Origin: Megalonaias nervosa
Taxonomy: Eukaryota > Mollusca > Bivalvia > Unionida > Unionidae
Direction: 5' to 3'
DNA: 64,000 bases
Assembly (NCBI GenBank): GCA_016617855.1
Contig: JAECUM010096191.1
Location: 35,295-99,294, forward strand
Made by a program: the position numbers and the translations under genes. Positions 45,210 to 56,674 of the stretch are shown here, piece after piece (position 1 is the first letter of the stretch; each line of letters begins with the position of its first letter). Below the pieces are notes generated by a model. That model searched no databases. It was given only the letters and a program-made list of their open reading frames with translations, and had not been told where the DNA came from.

Positions 45210-46925
45210 ATGATGGGTTCCCAAAATACATGTTCTCTTGAGTTTTGATGTTTGCAATTTCAATGTGATCCATTTCTGACTCATGAAAATTTCAACCAGT
45301 GCATTTTTATGAAGCATGTTGATCTGAAGATGAGCATCATTCTTAACTACCTTTAATTAGCTTCTGGCATAATTTCCTACTGAGCGTGCACTGTCCATAA
45401 GAATTTAGTGTATGCACCAGTGATCAACATTCGCCAGACTAATGTTTACACCTTATCGGCCAATATAGTAACTATGGAAAATTAATATGAATTGGGCAGA
45501 ACTAATAGGTTACTGGTGTCACAGTTAGGTGTGCATTACTGAATCAAGGTCAATTGCTTTGAGATTATTTTTGATATTTATGATAGAAAAAAAGGAAATC
45601 AATTATGACTTGATTGAATTAACTTATGAATAAATGCTGATGATTGTTTGATTGCCAATCAAATTATATTTAATTAGACAAAACCAGGGAAAAAAATGGC
45701 AGCTCGCAAGGCCAGTTGTTGAGCATAAGCAGACAAACTGTTATTGTGTTTTACTGCCAATTAATCTGTTTCAATTGGCAAAATGTTTTTAAATATTTTT
45801 GTTAATGTATCTGTTTGTAAGAATCTACCAGACAATAGTTTCAGTGATTTACTTAGCGCTCTGGAATTACATTAAAATGAGTAACAAGATGGGCTAATTC
45901 TGTTATGTTAGATGTGCTTGTGAACTGATAAATCACGATGGCTCAAAGAAGTATATTTTCTTTTCTATCTTGGTCTCAGAAACCAGTGATGACCATACTG
46001 ACCCTGAGAAACAAGTTAGTAACAATTCTGAGGAGAATAAATCTGTTAAAATTATAAGAAAATTTAATAAAGAGTGGAAAAGTGAAGTTCCATGGGTTAA
46101 AAATGTTGTGAAAGATGGAAATACAGGCACGATATGAGACTTGGTGTAAGAATGCTGGAAAATCAAACCTGTCTGCCAGTGAGGGCAGATCCAATCTTAA
46201 AATATACAGTCATACACATGTAAGAGTCTAGGTATATGAGACCATGTAATAACCAGCCCAGCTGGTCCTGACCTTTTGGTCTAGTGGTATGTGCACTTGA
46301 TTAGGCAGACAAACTGGGTTAGATTCCCGACCATGTTCCTTTTTACTCTTGGGGGCATGTTTGATTCTCAGTAATTGGTGGCCAAGTTGGGAATGGGGTT
46401 CCACCACTCAAAGAGGTGAATCTGGGTGACATTCATCAATAAATGTCATGGTAATGGGGGAAAGCAGGAGTGTAATGGTCTAGGTATTTGAAGCCACTTA
46501 CTAACCAGCCTAGCTGGTCCAGACCTTTTTTCTAATGGTATGTGCAACTGACTGTGACACACACAAACCATGTTCAGTTCCAGGCCATGATAGTTACGAT
46601 TTGTCTCCCCTCTAGTTACACATAAACAGAAAAAGAAACACTTACACAAAAACCAATATTGGCCATATCTGTCTGTCTCTTTGTCTGCTTCTTACAAAAT
46701 ACATATACTGTACAAGTGTTTCTCTTTATTCAACATAAGACAAGAAATTATAAAAATCTGTTTGATATATGAGTAACAAGAGAATAATCCCAGCTATGAA
46801 CTCATTATTGTCAGAAACTAATGAGATTTCTGTCTGATTCTTGAGATTTTCATTTCGATTCTTGAGATTATGGATCAAGGGTCAAATGGCACTTCAGTTT
46901 TGAAATATACTGAGAACTCTGAAAC
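45210..46925 (+). pseudogene. Duplicated gene-like segment, copy 1
   Basis: Collinear with 56675-58090. A decayed frame starts at 45938 (MAQRSIFSFLSWSQK) and later shows KIIRKFNKEWKSEVPWVKNV and VKDGN. The FKKEW..PWV pattern followed by a cysteine pair is typical of TTF-type zinc fingers at the start of hAT-like transposases and proteins derived from them. Frameshifts and stops break it. A family D SINE (46226-46625) is inserted. CpG sites present in the other copy are mostly TpG/CpA here. Confidence 0.65.
46226..46625 (+). mobile_element. SINE family D, tandem dimer
   Basis: Two head units start 252 bp apart (GTCTAGGTAT at 46226 and 46478). The first has GGTCTAGTGGTATGTGCAC and GGGTTAGATTCCCGACC as A and B boxes; the second is shorter and worn. 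The insert interrupts the duplicated segment relative to its partner at 56.7-58.1 kb. Confidence 0.65.
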
Positions 46926-47736
46926 CAAATGTACATCAAATCATGTATGCTTTTCGATTTTGTAAAGAAAACAAAATTGCATTACAAAAAATATTCAAGA
47001 CTGCTTTATGTACATTTCATCCAGTTTTAGTGAAAACAGGCACAGTCATGTAGTCATCTGTCATCTGCATATAGGTCTCTCTCTCTCTCTCTCTCTCTCA
47101 GAAAATGAATTTTTGATATTCTATTTTTGTGATGTGGAAACAAATCAAACACAAGCCATTACCCCCTGACTTTAAACCTTTGATCTGCTGTTTGCTATCT
47201 CCTTTTCTGTTTGTCTCATGATTTAAATTTAAAACACTGACATTCACTTTTAGATCTAAACTGGTGTCCTGCAGCCCATTTTTCAGCAACTGCTCACAAT
47301 GACCTGCTCTCCATGTTATGAATTAAGCCTATGGATTTTTGGGCGAAAGGATATCCATGTAAATTTATTAACAAACATCTTCATGAATATTTTGATGTCT
47401 CGAACAGACATGATTGTCAAGAGAACCATGTTTTACCAATCTGAATATACTTTTTCAAAATTAAACTATTGACTGCATATGATACTTTCACATCAAAAAT
47501 ATACAGCATTGTTTATATAGTTTTAGGGGGTGGAAAAAATGCATCATGAAAATATGAGAACATATGTATGTCTTGAGTAGTCACGAACACATTGTATCTC
47601 CCTCTCTTCCCCAACATATGATGATTTATATACTGTATTTTCATTTCACATTTAGCTGGTAATGTCAATGTTATACAAAATATGATTGTCAAATTCTTTC
47701 CATGGGCAATGTTCTCTCTCTCTCTCTCTCTGACCT

Positions 47737-48040
47737 CTCTGGTCACCTAGTGGTTACAGCATCCACCTTGGATGTGGGATGTCATGGGTTCAAAACCCGG
47801 CTGAGTCATACCAAAGACTTATAAAAATGGTACTAAAAGCTGCCTCGCTAGGTGCTCAGCATTAACAGGTTAGTGTTAGGACTGGTTGGCCTGGTGTCAG
47901 GATAATGTGACTGGGTGGGACATGATGCTACATGTCTGCAGCATGATGCCTCAGTGCTATACATCACTACAAACTACCACAGTGCAAATATCGTAGTGAT
48001 ATGACTAAACAATTTTTAAAGCTAATTTAAAAAATCCAAA
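47737..48040 (+). mobile_element. SINE family B, copy 1
   Basis: The head has GGTCACCTAGTGGTTACAGC (A box) and ATGGGTTCAAAACCCGG (B box). The body includes CATACCAAAGACTTATAAAA, CTAGGTGCTCAGC, TGGCCTGGTGTCAGGATAAT and ends near ATATCGTAGTGATATGAC plus A-rich DNA. Confidence 0.8.
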
Positions 48041-48280
48041 TCACACACACACTCTCTCTGACACTCTTTAGCACAGTCTTGTTGGGGTCATAAAACAGTA
48101 AATCACCTCCCATTTGATCAACATCATGTCCAGTCAACAGTGGCAGTAATATGTGACTCCATGAGTGTGGTGTGCAGAACTATTCTCCATGAGATGCAGC
48201 AGCAACTCCATCAGGATATGAGGGGAGAAGGTGGAGTGACTTTTTCTTAATCCTATCCACACTCTCTCCACCCCCATCGT

Positions 48281-48540
48281 GATGTGTGGCGAAACAAAAA
48301 GTGATGTGAGTTGTACTATATGTACCATTTATGATGTGTGGCAAAACAAATAATGATATGAGCTGTACTGTATGTACCATTTATGATGTGTGGCAAAACA
48401 AAAAATGATGTGATCTGTACTGTATGTACCATTTATGATGTGTAGCAAAACAAAAAATGATGTGAGCTGTACTGTATGTACCATTTATGATGTGTGGCGA
48501 AACAAAAAATGATGCGAGCTGTACTGTATGTACTATATAT
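48281..48540. repeat. Tandem array of 52-bp units, five copies
   Basis: The unit is GATGTGTGGCAAAACAAAAA, ATGATGTGAGCTGTACTGTA, TGTACCATTTAT. Confidence 0.95.
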
Positions 48541-48549
48541 GAAGGACAC

Positions 48550-51177
48550 AATTTAGGATACATTTAGAATATTTTACTTTAACTTAAAAGTATTTTTCTT
48601 TATCTTTAGGCAGGCATTAATAAGGAGTGACTGATCGAACTTGAAGATATCAAGTTCAGTGATATATTATGTACAGAGCTACATGAAATGATATCAGACA
48701 AGCAAGTGAAATGCAAACAATTGAAAATTCAGTTGATAGTAAATATTTCACACATCTTTTGAATTTTCTTCGCTGTTTGGAAACTTGAATAATAATCAGG
48801 TTATAGATAGACATATAATATGTCTCTAATTCATGGTAATATATTGACAATGAAGAGAAGCATGATGGCAGCCTACATTACATTGCATCAGAATGTTTGC
48901 CACATGCAGTGCATGTAAAGCCCCCAGGTAAATTTTAACAATCCCAGCTTCTTGTACATGATAACTACTCAAGTAATATCCAATACCACTGCCTATTGAG
49001 ATTTTACAAATATCTTTACCACACTACAGATCATACCTACACATTCGATTGATAGTTTTGTAAGTGAATAATGTAGCTTTATCCACTTATTAGGTTCTAT
49101 ACATTATATTTTGCCAACCCTTTAAAGTCTATTGGTAGAAACAGATACTACAGAGTCCTGGTGATCACAATTAATAATCTCAAAATGGCAACCTGATATT
49201 TTTTCTGCAAAACTTCAAAGGTTCCACATTAAAGCGTATTTATGGTACAAATGTTAAAGGTTAAAGGTTAAATGCCCACAAAACATATGTGGCAGTAATA
49301 AACGTCAACTGAATTATTCATAAAGCAGAAAAATGAAGTAGATGTCCATATACTCTCATCTATGTCTGCTTGTTAAACAGTCTGGAGTTGTTTTTACAAG
49401 AATAAGGTTCAAATGTTTCTGAATATTCATGTAACACCTCAGAGTTATAACTTTTTTAAAGGTCAAAAATGTTAACTCTCACCAGCACATGCCTACAAAA
49501 AATGTACAAAAATACTGACAAAGATGAGAATACTACATAAACTGAGCACAATAAAACACTTGTTATGTAAAAGTCATGTTTATATCAAGTGATCAGATTA
49601 AAAAAAAAAAAAATGTATTTTCATTCTTTATACTAGAGTTATTACAAAATCTGGTTCTCATTTTTGTGATGCAATGTATCTTCAAGGTTAGACTTCTCCA
49701 ACAAGTGGCTGGATATTTAACAAAAGGATATCTCAAAATGGAACAAATTTAGCATAAAAATGAATTAAACGGAAGATAAAAGGAAGTATTATTAAGATTA
49801 AAATTTTCATGTTCAACACAGGTGAATAATAGGTTAGAGTTAAACTGTTATACAAAATCTTCCCCAAAAATTTAAAGAAAACCAGTCAAGACCTTGTGAA
49901 GAAAACTACAAGCAGAAAACCAAACTGAAGTTTAATATTCCTCTATTTCAAAACATCATTTTTCGAGAACCAACTTGATGCCATTCCTTCTCTGATTCCA
50001 CATTTTTAACACTTGCTTCTACCTGCTCATTTATAAACTGGATAATATTGCTCAAAATAATGGTCAGATTCTCAGAATTATGAACAAAATATTGCAAATT
50101 TGGGTCTTCCAAAAAATTTAATGTTACAACTTGTACGATTTACACCCTTATAGTCCTGACTACCTCTAATGAAAAATTTGTGGAATATGAAGAGCTAACC
50201 AAGAAGAAAAACTTGGTAAACAGGAACATAGATGTGGAAATACATCTAACCCCAATTTACGTGCTAGCTGTGTTCCCAAAAGTGGTTGTGTAACTGAAAA
50301 GTTTTGGTTTCACTGCCTTTAATTTTCATTGCAAAATAGATATTTCAATTAACTTTAATACCATTCATTTTAACCGTTTACAAATCCTAATTTATTGATT
50401 AGATAAATAATTTAATTCCTTTTAAGTCTTCACTGAAATAATCAAGTGCAAGTCAGCATCTACCAGTATTCAAAGTAAGTTGTATTCATTATTATAGTAG
50501 TCATTGATTTTACATGAAGGTAATGACAACTCACCCAAAATCAGATAATGACCAAACTTTAAAATTTAAATTATTTACTAAATTGTGAAATCAGCTTGAT
50601 GTAGAAGAAAACTGTAATGAAAATTCACTATTGTTTTTAGCAATAGCTTAATTTCAACTTGTGTATAGCTCAAGAATGACAACAATATTAAGAGGCACTT
50701 CGTAAAAATGCACAGAATGACTTAAGAAGTACCTGGAACACAGAAAAAGTGAATTTATTCTTAAATCTGAATGTTCGCAAAACATTTCTACATAACTATA
50801 CGTAAAAAATGCGTACATTTCTGCCTAAAATACTATGAGGTCAAGAATAAGAAAAAGTTTTAAAAAAGACCAATATTAAAACTCAATGACTGCGTCTGTG
50901 TCTGAATGTTTCCTGAATTCTTAAATTTTCGAATTCTGCTTACTCAGATTATGTAGAAAACATTCCATTTTGATACCAGTTATAAATCTGAACAAAAAAT
51001 AAAAAATAAAAAAAAGGAAAGAAAGAAATATGTCTTGTTGCTTCTGTTGGCATTACCAATAGAACTTAAATAGGCAAAGAACGCATGATAAGGCCACATC
51101 TCCATGTTGTCACGCGATGCCATTCAGAACACACATACACCGTATACCCAGCAAGGTTTTCTCGCCACTAGGTTTTA
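48550..51177. other. Downstream of the 51.4-kb frame, nothing recognised
   Basis: AT-rich and without long frames. Stretches around 49250-50150 have the feel of an old dispersed repeat but no second copy is visible here. Confidence 0.4.
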
Positions 51178-51435
51178 CTATTTCATGTAATTGGCAGTTT
51201 TAAAAACCCCGCCTCCCTGACAGATAGTACCGATAGGATACTGCATTTCGTGATGGTTTAAGCTGATACCTCGATGAACTTTCGTTGCAGTCTCTGCTGA
51301 GTCAGTTCCTTTTAATATAAATGCTTTTGCTGCTGAGATAATAGGTGCAGGCCAATTTTGGCTTTCTGTAGAGGATGCACTTTTTTCTGCATCCTGTTTC
51401 GCACCTTTACCATCTACATTTTTGGTGGTCGCCAT
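51178..51435 (-). CDS. Small unrecognised protein, 85 residues, or an upstream exon
   Basis: The frame opens at AAAATGGCGACC, an excellent metazoan start context (an ATG four codons earlier, at 51447, has a weaker one), and ends at TAG. The product begins MATTKNVDGKGAKQDAEK, is polar at first, then has NWPAPIISAAKAFILKGTDS and KVHRGISLNHHEMQ. I see no signal peptide, membrane segment or known domain. Codons look natural and CpG is normal. A reversed CCAAT box (ATTGG) lies about 40 bases upstream. It shares strand with the RUFY gene, 18.4 kb upstream of its first recognised exon. A GTAAAG donor at codon 9 or a weak GTTTTT at codon 78 could make it an exon instead of a single-exon gene. A possible poly(A) signal lies on the minus strand near 50757. 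Confidence 0.55.
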   Translation of the reverse strand: MATTKNVDGKGAKQDAEKSASSTESQNWPAPIISAAKAFILKGTDSAETATKVHRGISLNHHEMQYPIGTICQGGGVFKTANYMK

Positions 51436-51980
51436 TTTGAATGACATGTGACCTTGTGACTGGTTATCGCCAATAAAAGAAAACTATACGATACAGGAGC
51501 CTATATTGAAGCACCCGTTCAGAGTTAGGCGTACTTTATTAAAATTACTTTTAGTCTTCAGTTTACTTCTACACATCTCTCCTTATAAATGAATCGTTGC
51601 AGAATGTATTTTCTTCTTTGCTTTGGAATCATATTACGTTTCTTTGTACTTTTTCCTTCTTTTCTATCGATCTGTCTTTTCCAAGCGTTTTGTAAGAACA
51701 ATGTAATTTGTTACACGTTTCAAATGTGCAGCGTATAAATTTGTCTGGGTTTATCTTTCTTATTTTTATAGTTCTATTTTAAATTTATATCGCTGAAAAT
51801 TGCCACTACATGTAATCATGGGCATATATTCTTTTCTTTTCAAGTAGGGCCTATTACATTAATAGATGTTATTTGGTTTCATCAATTTGATTTATATAAT
51901 TTAAAAGTAGTAAAACAAACGGTTTCGATCAAAAGGTTGTTTTTTTTGGGGGGGGGTCTGTGTCGCCCTAGACAATTTCT

Positions 51981-52415
51981 AAGGTTTCGATATGATAACC
52001 CTATCTACATAATGGCGGATCGAGCGGATATTTTAGTGCTTTGTCCTAGCGACGTCTATTGGATTCCATGAAGTGCCTCCATTAGTATGTAATGCTATCT
52101 AACCAATAGCATGTAACAGCAGTGCATTGAACATCGGCCGGGAGTGGTGGAGGCAATTGACTTAAAAAAGATACCTTGTAAGTTTAACATCGAAAAAGTA
52201 TGACTACGTATCAAAGGGAGGCCATTACAGGTGTAAGTGAGTGAAATGTATTTGTACAAACACGGACCGGCAGTGGAAAATTGCCTCTCGATCAGTCCAT
52301 TCAAATTGTGTCCTCCCCTTGTCTCCAGCCGCATCCAATGAAATTCGACGACCCGAAGCACATCAATACCTGCTCGTTACGCCAAGGTATAGATAAGTTA
52401 TCATATCGAAACCTA
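51981..52415. mobile_element. MITE with 18-bp perfect inverted ends
   Basis: AGGTTTCGATATGATAAC at the left is matched exactly by GTTATCATATCGAAACCT at the right; similarity continues inward for about 18 more bases (ATCTA, TGGCG). TA occurs outside both ends, which fits a TA duplication. It lies about 0.5 kb upstream of the small gene at 51.4 kb. Its inner open frame (52095-52361, minus) resembles nothing I know. Confidence 0.7.
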
Positions 52416-52916
52416 GGCTAGCGAAGATGGCCAATTCCATCATGGGAAAATCCGCGCGTGTATGAAGAAAAGAGCTGTTCATGAACTATGTGATATTTTC
52501 GCAAAGAAAATACTGTCATAATGCAGAAACTATACCGTTTACGCAGAAACTTTATGAAAGACTGTGAAAAGCATGTATTCAGTTATTTAGAGAGGTCTTT
52601 AAATAAGCTGAGTTTTTCAATTCCATAAAAACAATACGCAGACCCTTTGGAAAGTTCCAGTATTCTGTAAGAGATCTAATTAAATCATATTAATGCGTTA
52701 TGTGAATTTTCGGGGCGGGGGGGGGGGGCACAATGATGGAATTAAAGAGATTCATACATTACTTAAAATGCTCTGTATCATATTTGTAGAGCTCATTGAT
52801 TCGTTTATATTTTTACAGCTTTAATTTAACTTTAAATAAATTCAAGAGCTCACTAAATCAATAAAAGTACTCTTTAATTAAAATATTTTTGTTTATATCA
52901 TCCAATTCTTGTAAAT

Positions 52917-53126
52917 AGGGTACTAATGGGGGCGACCGAGGCAGTTGCCCCCGGCGCCAGGGTTCTTGGGGCGCCAAAACAGTTGTGAATGATAGACTTT
53001 ATATGACAGGAAGAGCCACCAAATGGCAGTCAATTGCAGGAAAATCGTTGGCGACCAGGACTCATCCCCCCCCCAGCCCATTTACGCTACTGGCTCTGTG
53101 CGCCATTTACCCTTAGTACGCCACTG
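52917..53126. mobile_element. Possible hAT-like MITE remnant
   Basis: The right end reads CAGTGGCGTACTAAGGG on the minus strand, with a second inner CAGTAGCGTAAATGGG. The left side has GTACTAATGGGGGCGACCG. G/C-rich and unlike the surroundings. Boundaries are uncertain. Confidence 0.4.
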
Positions 53127-53899
53127 GTTCTTACATGCGACTGACATTGAAAATCTTTTATAGGTATCTAGAAATTTTCTATTCGAATGAAGCCGTTTAC
53201 TCATCATAGGAAAATAACTCTGTAAATCTATTATAAAACTTTTTGAATAAATCAAAGAACCTTTAATTCTGGAAGTAAAGAGTGGAGTAATTCAAATGTA
53301 GAATTTTAAAAAAAATAATTTGTAGACCTTTATAATTTATTCAAAGAGATCACCGGTATATTATCAAGCTATTGATATAATTTAGGTGCACCGTAATTTA
53401 TTTTAAAAGCTAATTAGTACTTAAATGAATTTTAGAGCGTAACAGTTTATTGTGATCTTCGGGTATTTAACGTTCAATCATAATTTATTATGTGTTAAAA
53501 CTTTCCATCTTAAAATTAGTTTGTGTTCACAAAGAAGGTAACACATTCACACACGTAGGTAATTTATGTGCGAAAATATGTAGAAAGAATAATGTTCAGG
53601 AAGAAAATAATACTGTCCGTAAAGAGGGTGATGTTTTCCCCAAAATGTTGTCTCCGTCTTAGAGTAGCACTTGTGTTGAGACCATCGACAACATTACAAC
53701 ACTATTTACGTAAGTAAATTACAAATTTTAAATGAATAAACTTTCTTGGCAAAGAAAGTAAATTTTTATAGTAACTTTCGAATAATTATTTTTACTTTGA
53801 GGTGAAATAACTGTGTCAAGGAAGTCATGACCACACGAACTTGATATAAAATGTCAAAAATATCATCCTAAACTTTACTAAAATCCACAATCTTGGAAT

Positions 53900-54815
53900 T
53901 GTTACGAATATGTAATTAAATTGCTTGTGTGTTAGTTTTAAATTCTTTTTATTTTATTTTTGTTTCATTATATTTTATTGTAATGATTATTTTTACTGGA
54001 TTTTATATTTTTCCCCGTAAATTCAGTCTTTTGTTTCGACGCAAAGGTGTGACTTAAGCACTGTTTTTGGTTCATCTTGGTTCATAGTTATTGTAAACAT
54101 CGAGTGAAAACGATTGGCTATTACCAAGGTCATTTTCAGCCTACGTGTTAGCTCTGTTGCAAACAGTTTTATTTTTAAATTCATTTCCAGTGTGAGAATC
54201 TGATTCTTAGATAGGGCTATTCTTGCCTACGTGTTAAATGGCATTTTTATTTTACTGCGCTGTTCAAATTAGTGGTCACGTAACCCGTCACGTGAGCCAC
54301 CATGTGATCTAAAATCGAGGCTTAAAACAGCCATTTTGCTAGTAGATTGATCAGTCGTAAAATTGTACCTTTGGGATCAAGGTATTTGTCAAGTTGTTGC
54401 TATTTGAGTTGATTTTCGTATTTAAAATAATTTATTCACCCTGGGAAATATTCTACAACGAAATACTTGGACAAAGATATTCAGTGGAAATTTATTTTGG
54501 AATTTTAAACGGGAACATTATAAATTGTTATTTAACAAGGAATTGTTGCCATTAGTACAACGACCTCATCTGACGTCATCGTATTCCATATTGGAACTTC
54601 ATAGATTCGAACCTAGATTCATTTAGAACTGTTTAGTGATAGGACTTATATTTTTCAATTTTAGGATTAATTTTCAGATTATATTCACAAACCATAAGTC
54701 CTATTTCATATTTTTATTTTGTTTTCTAGGGAAATAAATTATTTTTTTTAAATTTACAAAGCTTATTGACTTCACTCTTTTCTTTTGTTACATTTGTACG
54801 AGCCTACACGTAACA
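53900..54815 (+). mobile_element. Solo LTR, copy 2 (916 bp)
   Basis: It starts TGTTACGAATATGTAATTAA and ends ACACGTAACA with a perfect 4-bp duplication GAAT (53896-53899 and 54816-54819). It shares with copy 1 the start, the TGACGTCATCGT block (here at 54571), the GATTCGAACCT block, AGTGATAGGAC and the end TCTTTTGTTAC. It lies outside the RUFY exons. Confidence 0.85.
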
Positions 54816-55419
54816 GAATGCATGAATGTGTGGGCGATTTCCATTTTTTTAAACATGCATGCAAATTTCTGGGTCTGTGGGGTGCAAGAATACGCTACTT
54901 TAATTTAGTTTAAATATATTTAATTTGTTTGATGTAAAAGGGATCGGACTATTAATTCTCACAACACTAGAAGAGCCCTTCCTCGTACAAATATAGCTGT
55001 ATAAAGTAATCAAACATGACAGAAGAAAACAACAATAACATATAAAGTGTGCTGATAATTAAAGAATAAAGGTTTGGATGAAAGGGAAAACAAGAAGCGA
55101 GATATCCAAGTTAAGTAAACTATGCTGTTATCAAACCTCTGAAAGAATTTCCTTAATAGGCATATGTAATATACCTACATCAACTATCTTTTGGTCATGA
55201 TATAGTCTAACAAAGAATAATGTTATTAATAACAAGAATTCCCTTCATATTTATAATTTAAATGAAGAAACATTATTTAAAACGCCTCATAGTTTGAATA
55301 TACTTTAGAAAAAAAAAAAAAGACCAGACGCTTAACTGCCTATATGCATGTACGTAGCTGTGTACGAAAAATTTTTATCAGAAAAAATAATTCATTTTTC
55401 AAATTAATTTGTTCAATGA

Positions 55420-55745
55420 TTTGTTAGTATGCAGTCAACCTTGATACGAGAAAAATCACTCCGTGATTTCATGACCAGTGTTTACGTTAAATATAAACAA
55501 GCACCCCGAACCCCCACTAGCGGAGGGGAAACTCCCTCCCACACCCTCACTCTCTCGTCGCGTAACGACGAGGGGAATACCTTCGTTATTCTATACTTGC
55601 GTATGACAAAAAGTGGTCTAGCTACGTGCTTGAAGTTATTTAGGTTTTGCTCAGTGACAAGTTCGGGTGAACCAAATAGAAGACTGTTTCTAGAGATTGG
55701 AACGAATCGTTCGTCCAGACTAAATATCATATTTTCCCTTTGAAA
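55420..55745. other. GC-richer block with strong hairpins, nature unknown
   Basis: About 320 bp clearly richer in G, C and CpG than its flanks. It holds the perfect 7-bp stem CTCGTCG-CGTAA-CGACGAG (55552-55570), GGAGGGG-AAA-CTCCCTCC just before it, and ACGAA-TCG-TTCGT near 55703. Both strands have open frames over 80 codons, neither recognisable. It could be a structured RNA, a MITE core or a regulatory island. Confidence 0.3.
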
Positions 55746-56674
55746 TGTGCATTAAGTGCAGCTGAAAAGATAATGATATGCACTTTCTGCTTCAATCCCA
55801 CAGCTGCATTATCAGGTGTTTGTCGTACTCTTCTTCACTGGATTCCGATCCAAGTAAGACTAATACAGCTTGCGATCACCAGAATAAGAAGTGGTGCTAT
55901 TGTTTAGCCGGGTAATATAATTTTAAAATTTGAAGAAAAATCGCTTTCCGATTTGACATTTTCAGGTAGGATATTGCATTTTAGAATAGAAGAGTTAATG
56001 AAAGATTATTTTTGTTATTTAATAATAATATGTAAAGACTATAGCTGTTATTTACAAAAAGGGCTGTACCATTTGCTGTTGAGACTACAGCCAAAGCAAT
56101 GACAATATCAACAGTTGCTCTGTCTTAGCAAATGATCAGCAGCTCATGATGTTCAGGTTCAACCTATTTCTATTCCACCTACACCTACACCTTGCGAATA
56201 ATTTAAGATAAAATGAAACATAGATTGAAAAATATATTTGATTATTTGCTTGGTTTACCTTAAAAAGTAGAGGCAAAATGACCTAGAATCATTGGTATTG
56301 TGATAGGCTGGTTGTTTAGGACTGTCAGTCAGATTGTTTCTTTTCTTGCTGAACATGCTATTTTTCTTGTTTTAGAACTAGTCGCTTTATTTGCTTTATT
56401 GATCAAAGATGAAGAATAAGACACTGGTAACCAATTTTAAAACATCTCTTGCAATCAGGAGTATGAAAAGAAATAAATTGTCTGCTCTATGTTGTTAGTA
56501 TTGTTGTTTCTTCATTGGAGTTTATCCACATTTCGTGAACGTGATAGTGTCCTTCTAACGGGAATAGATACATTATCGTGATTATGACCCTTCTTCTGTA
56601 CATAACTTCGACTCGCTCTATCTTCTTTTTGTCCTCTATAATTTCTTGTCGTACTGTCATAGATTGTCTATCAG

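Noticed and set aside
52095..52361. 88-codon minus-strand frame
   Set aside because: It lies inside the MITE at 51981-52415 and has no recognisable content.
55640..55700. U4 snRNA-like start (TTTGCTCAGTGACAAG)
   Set aside because: The similarity to the U4 beginning stops after about 16 bases and no U4 core follows.
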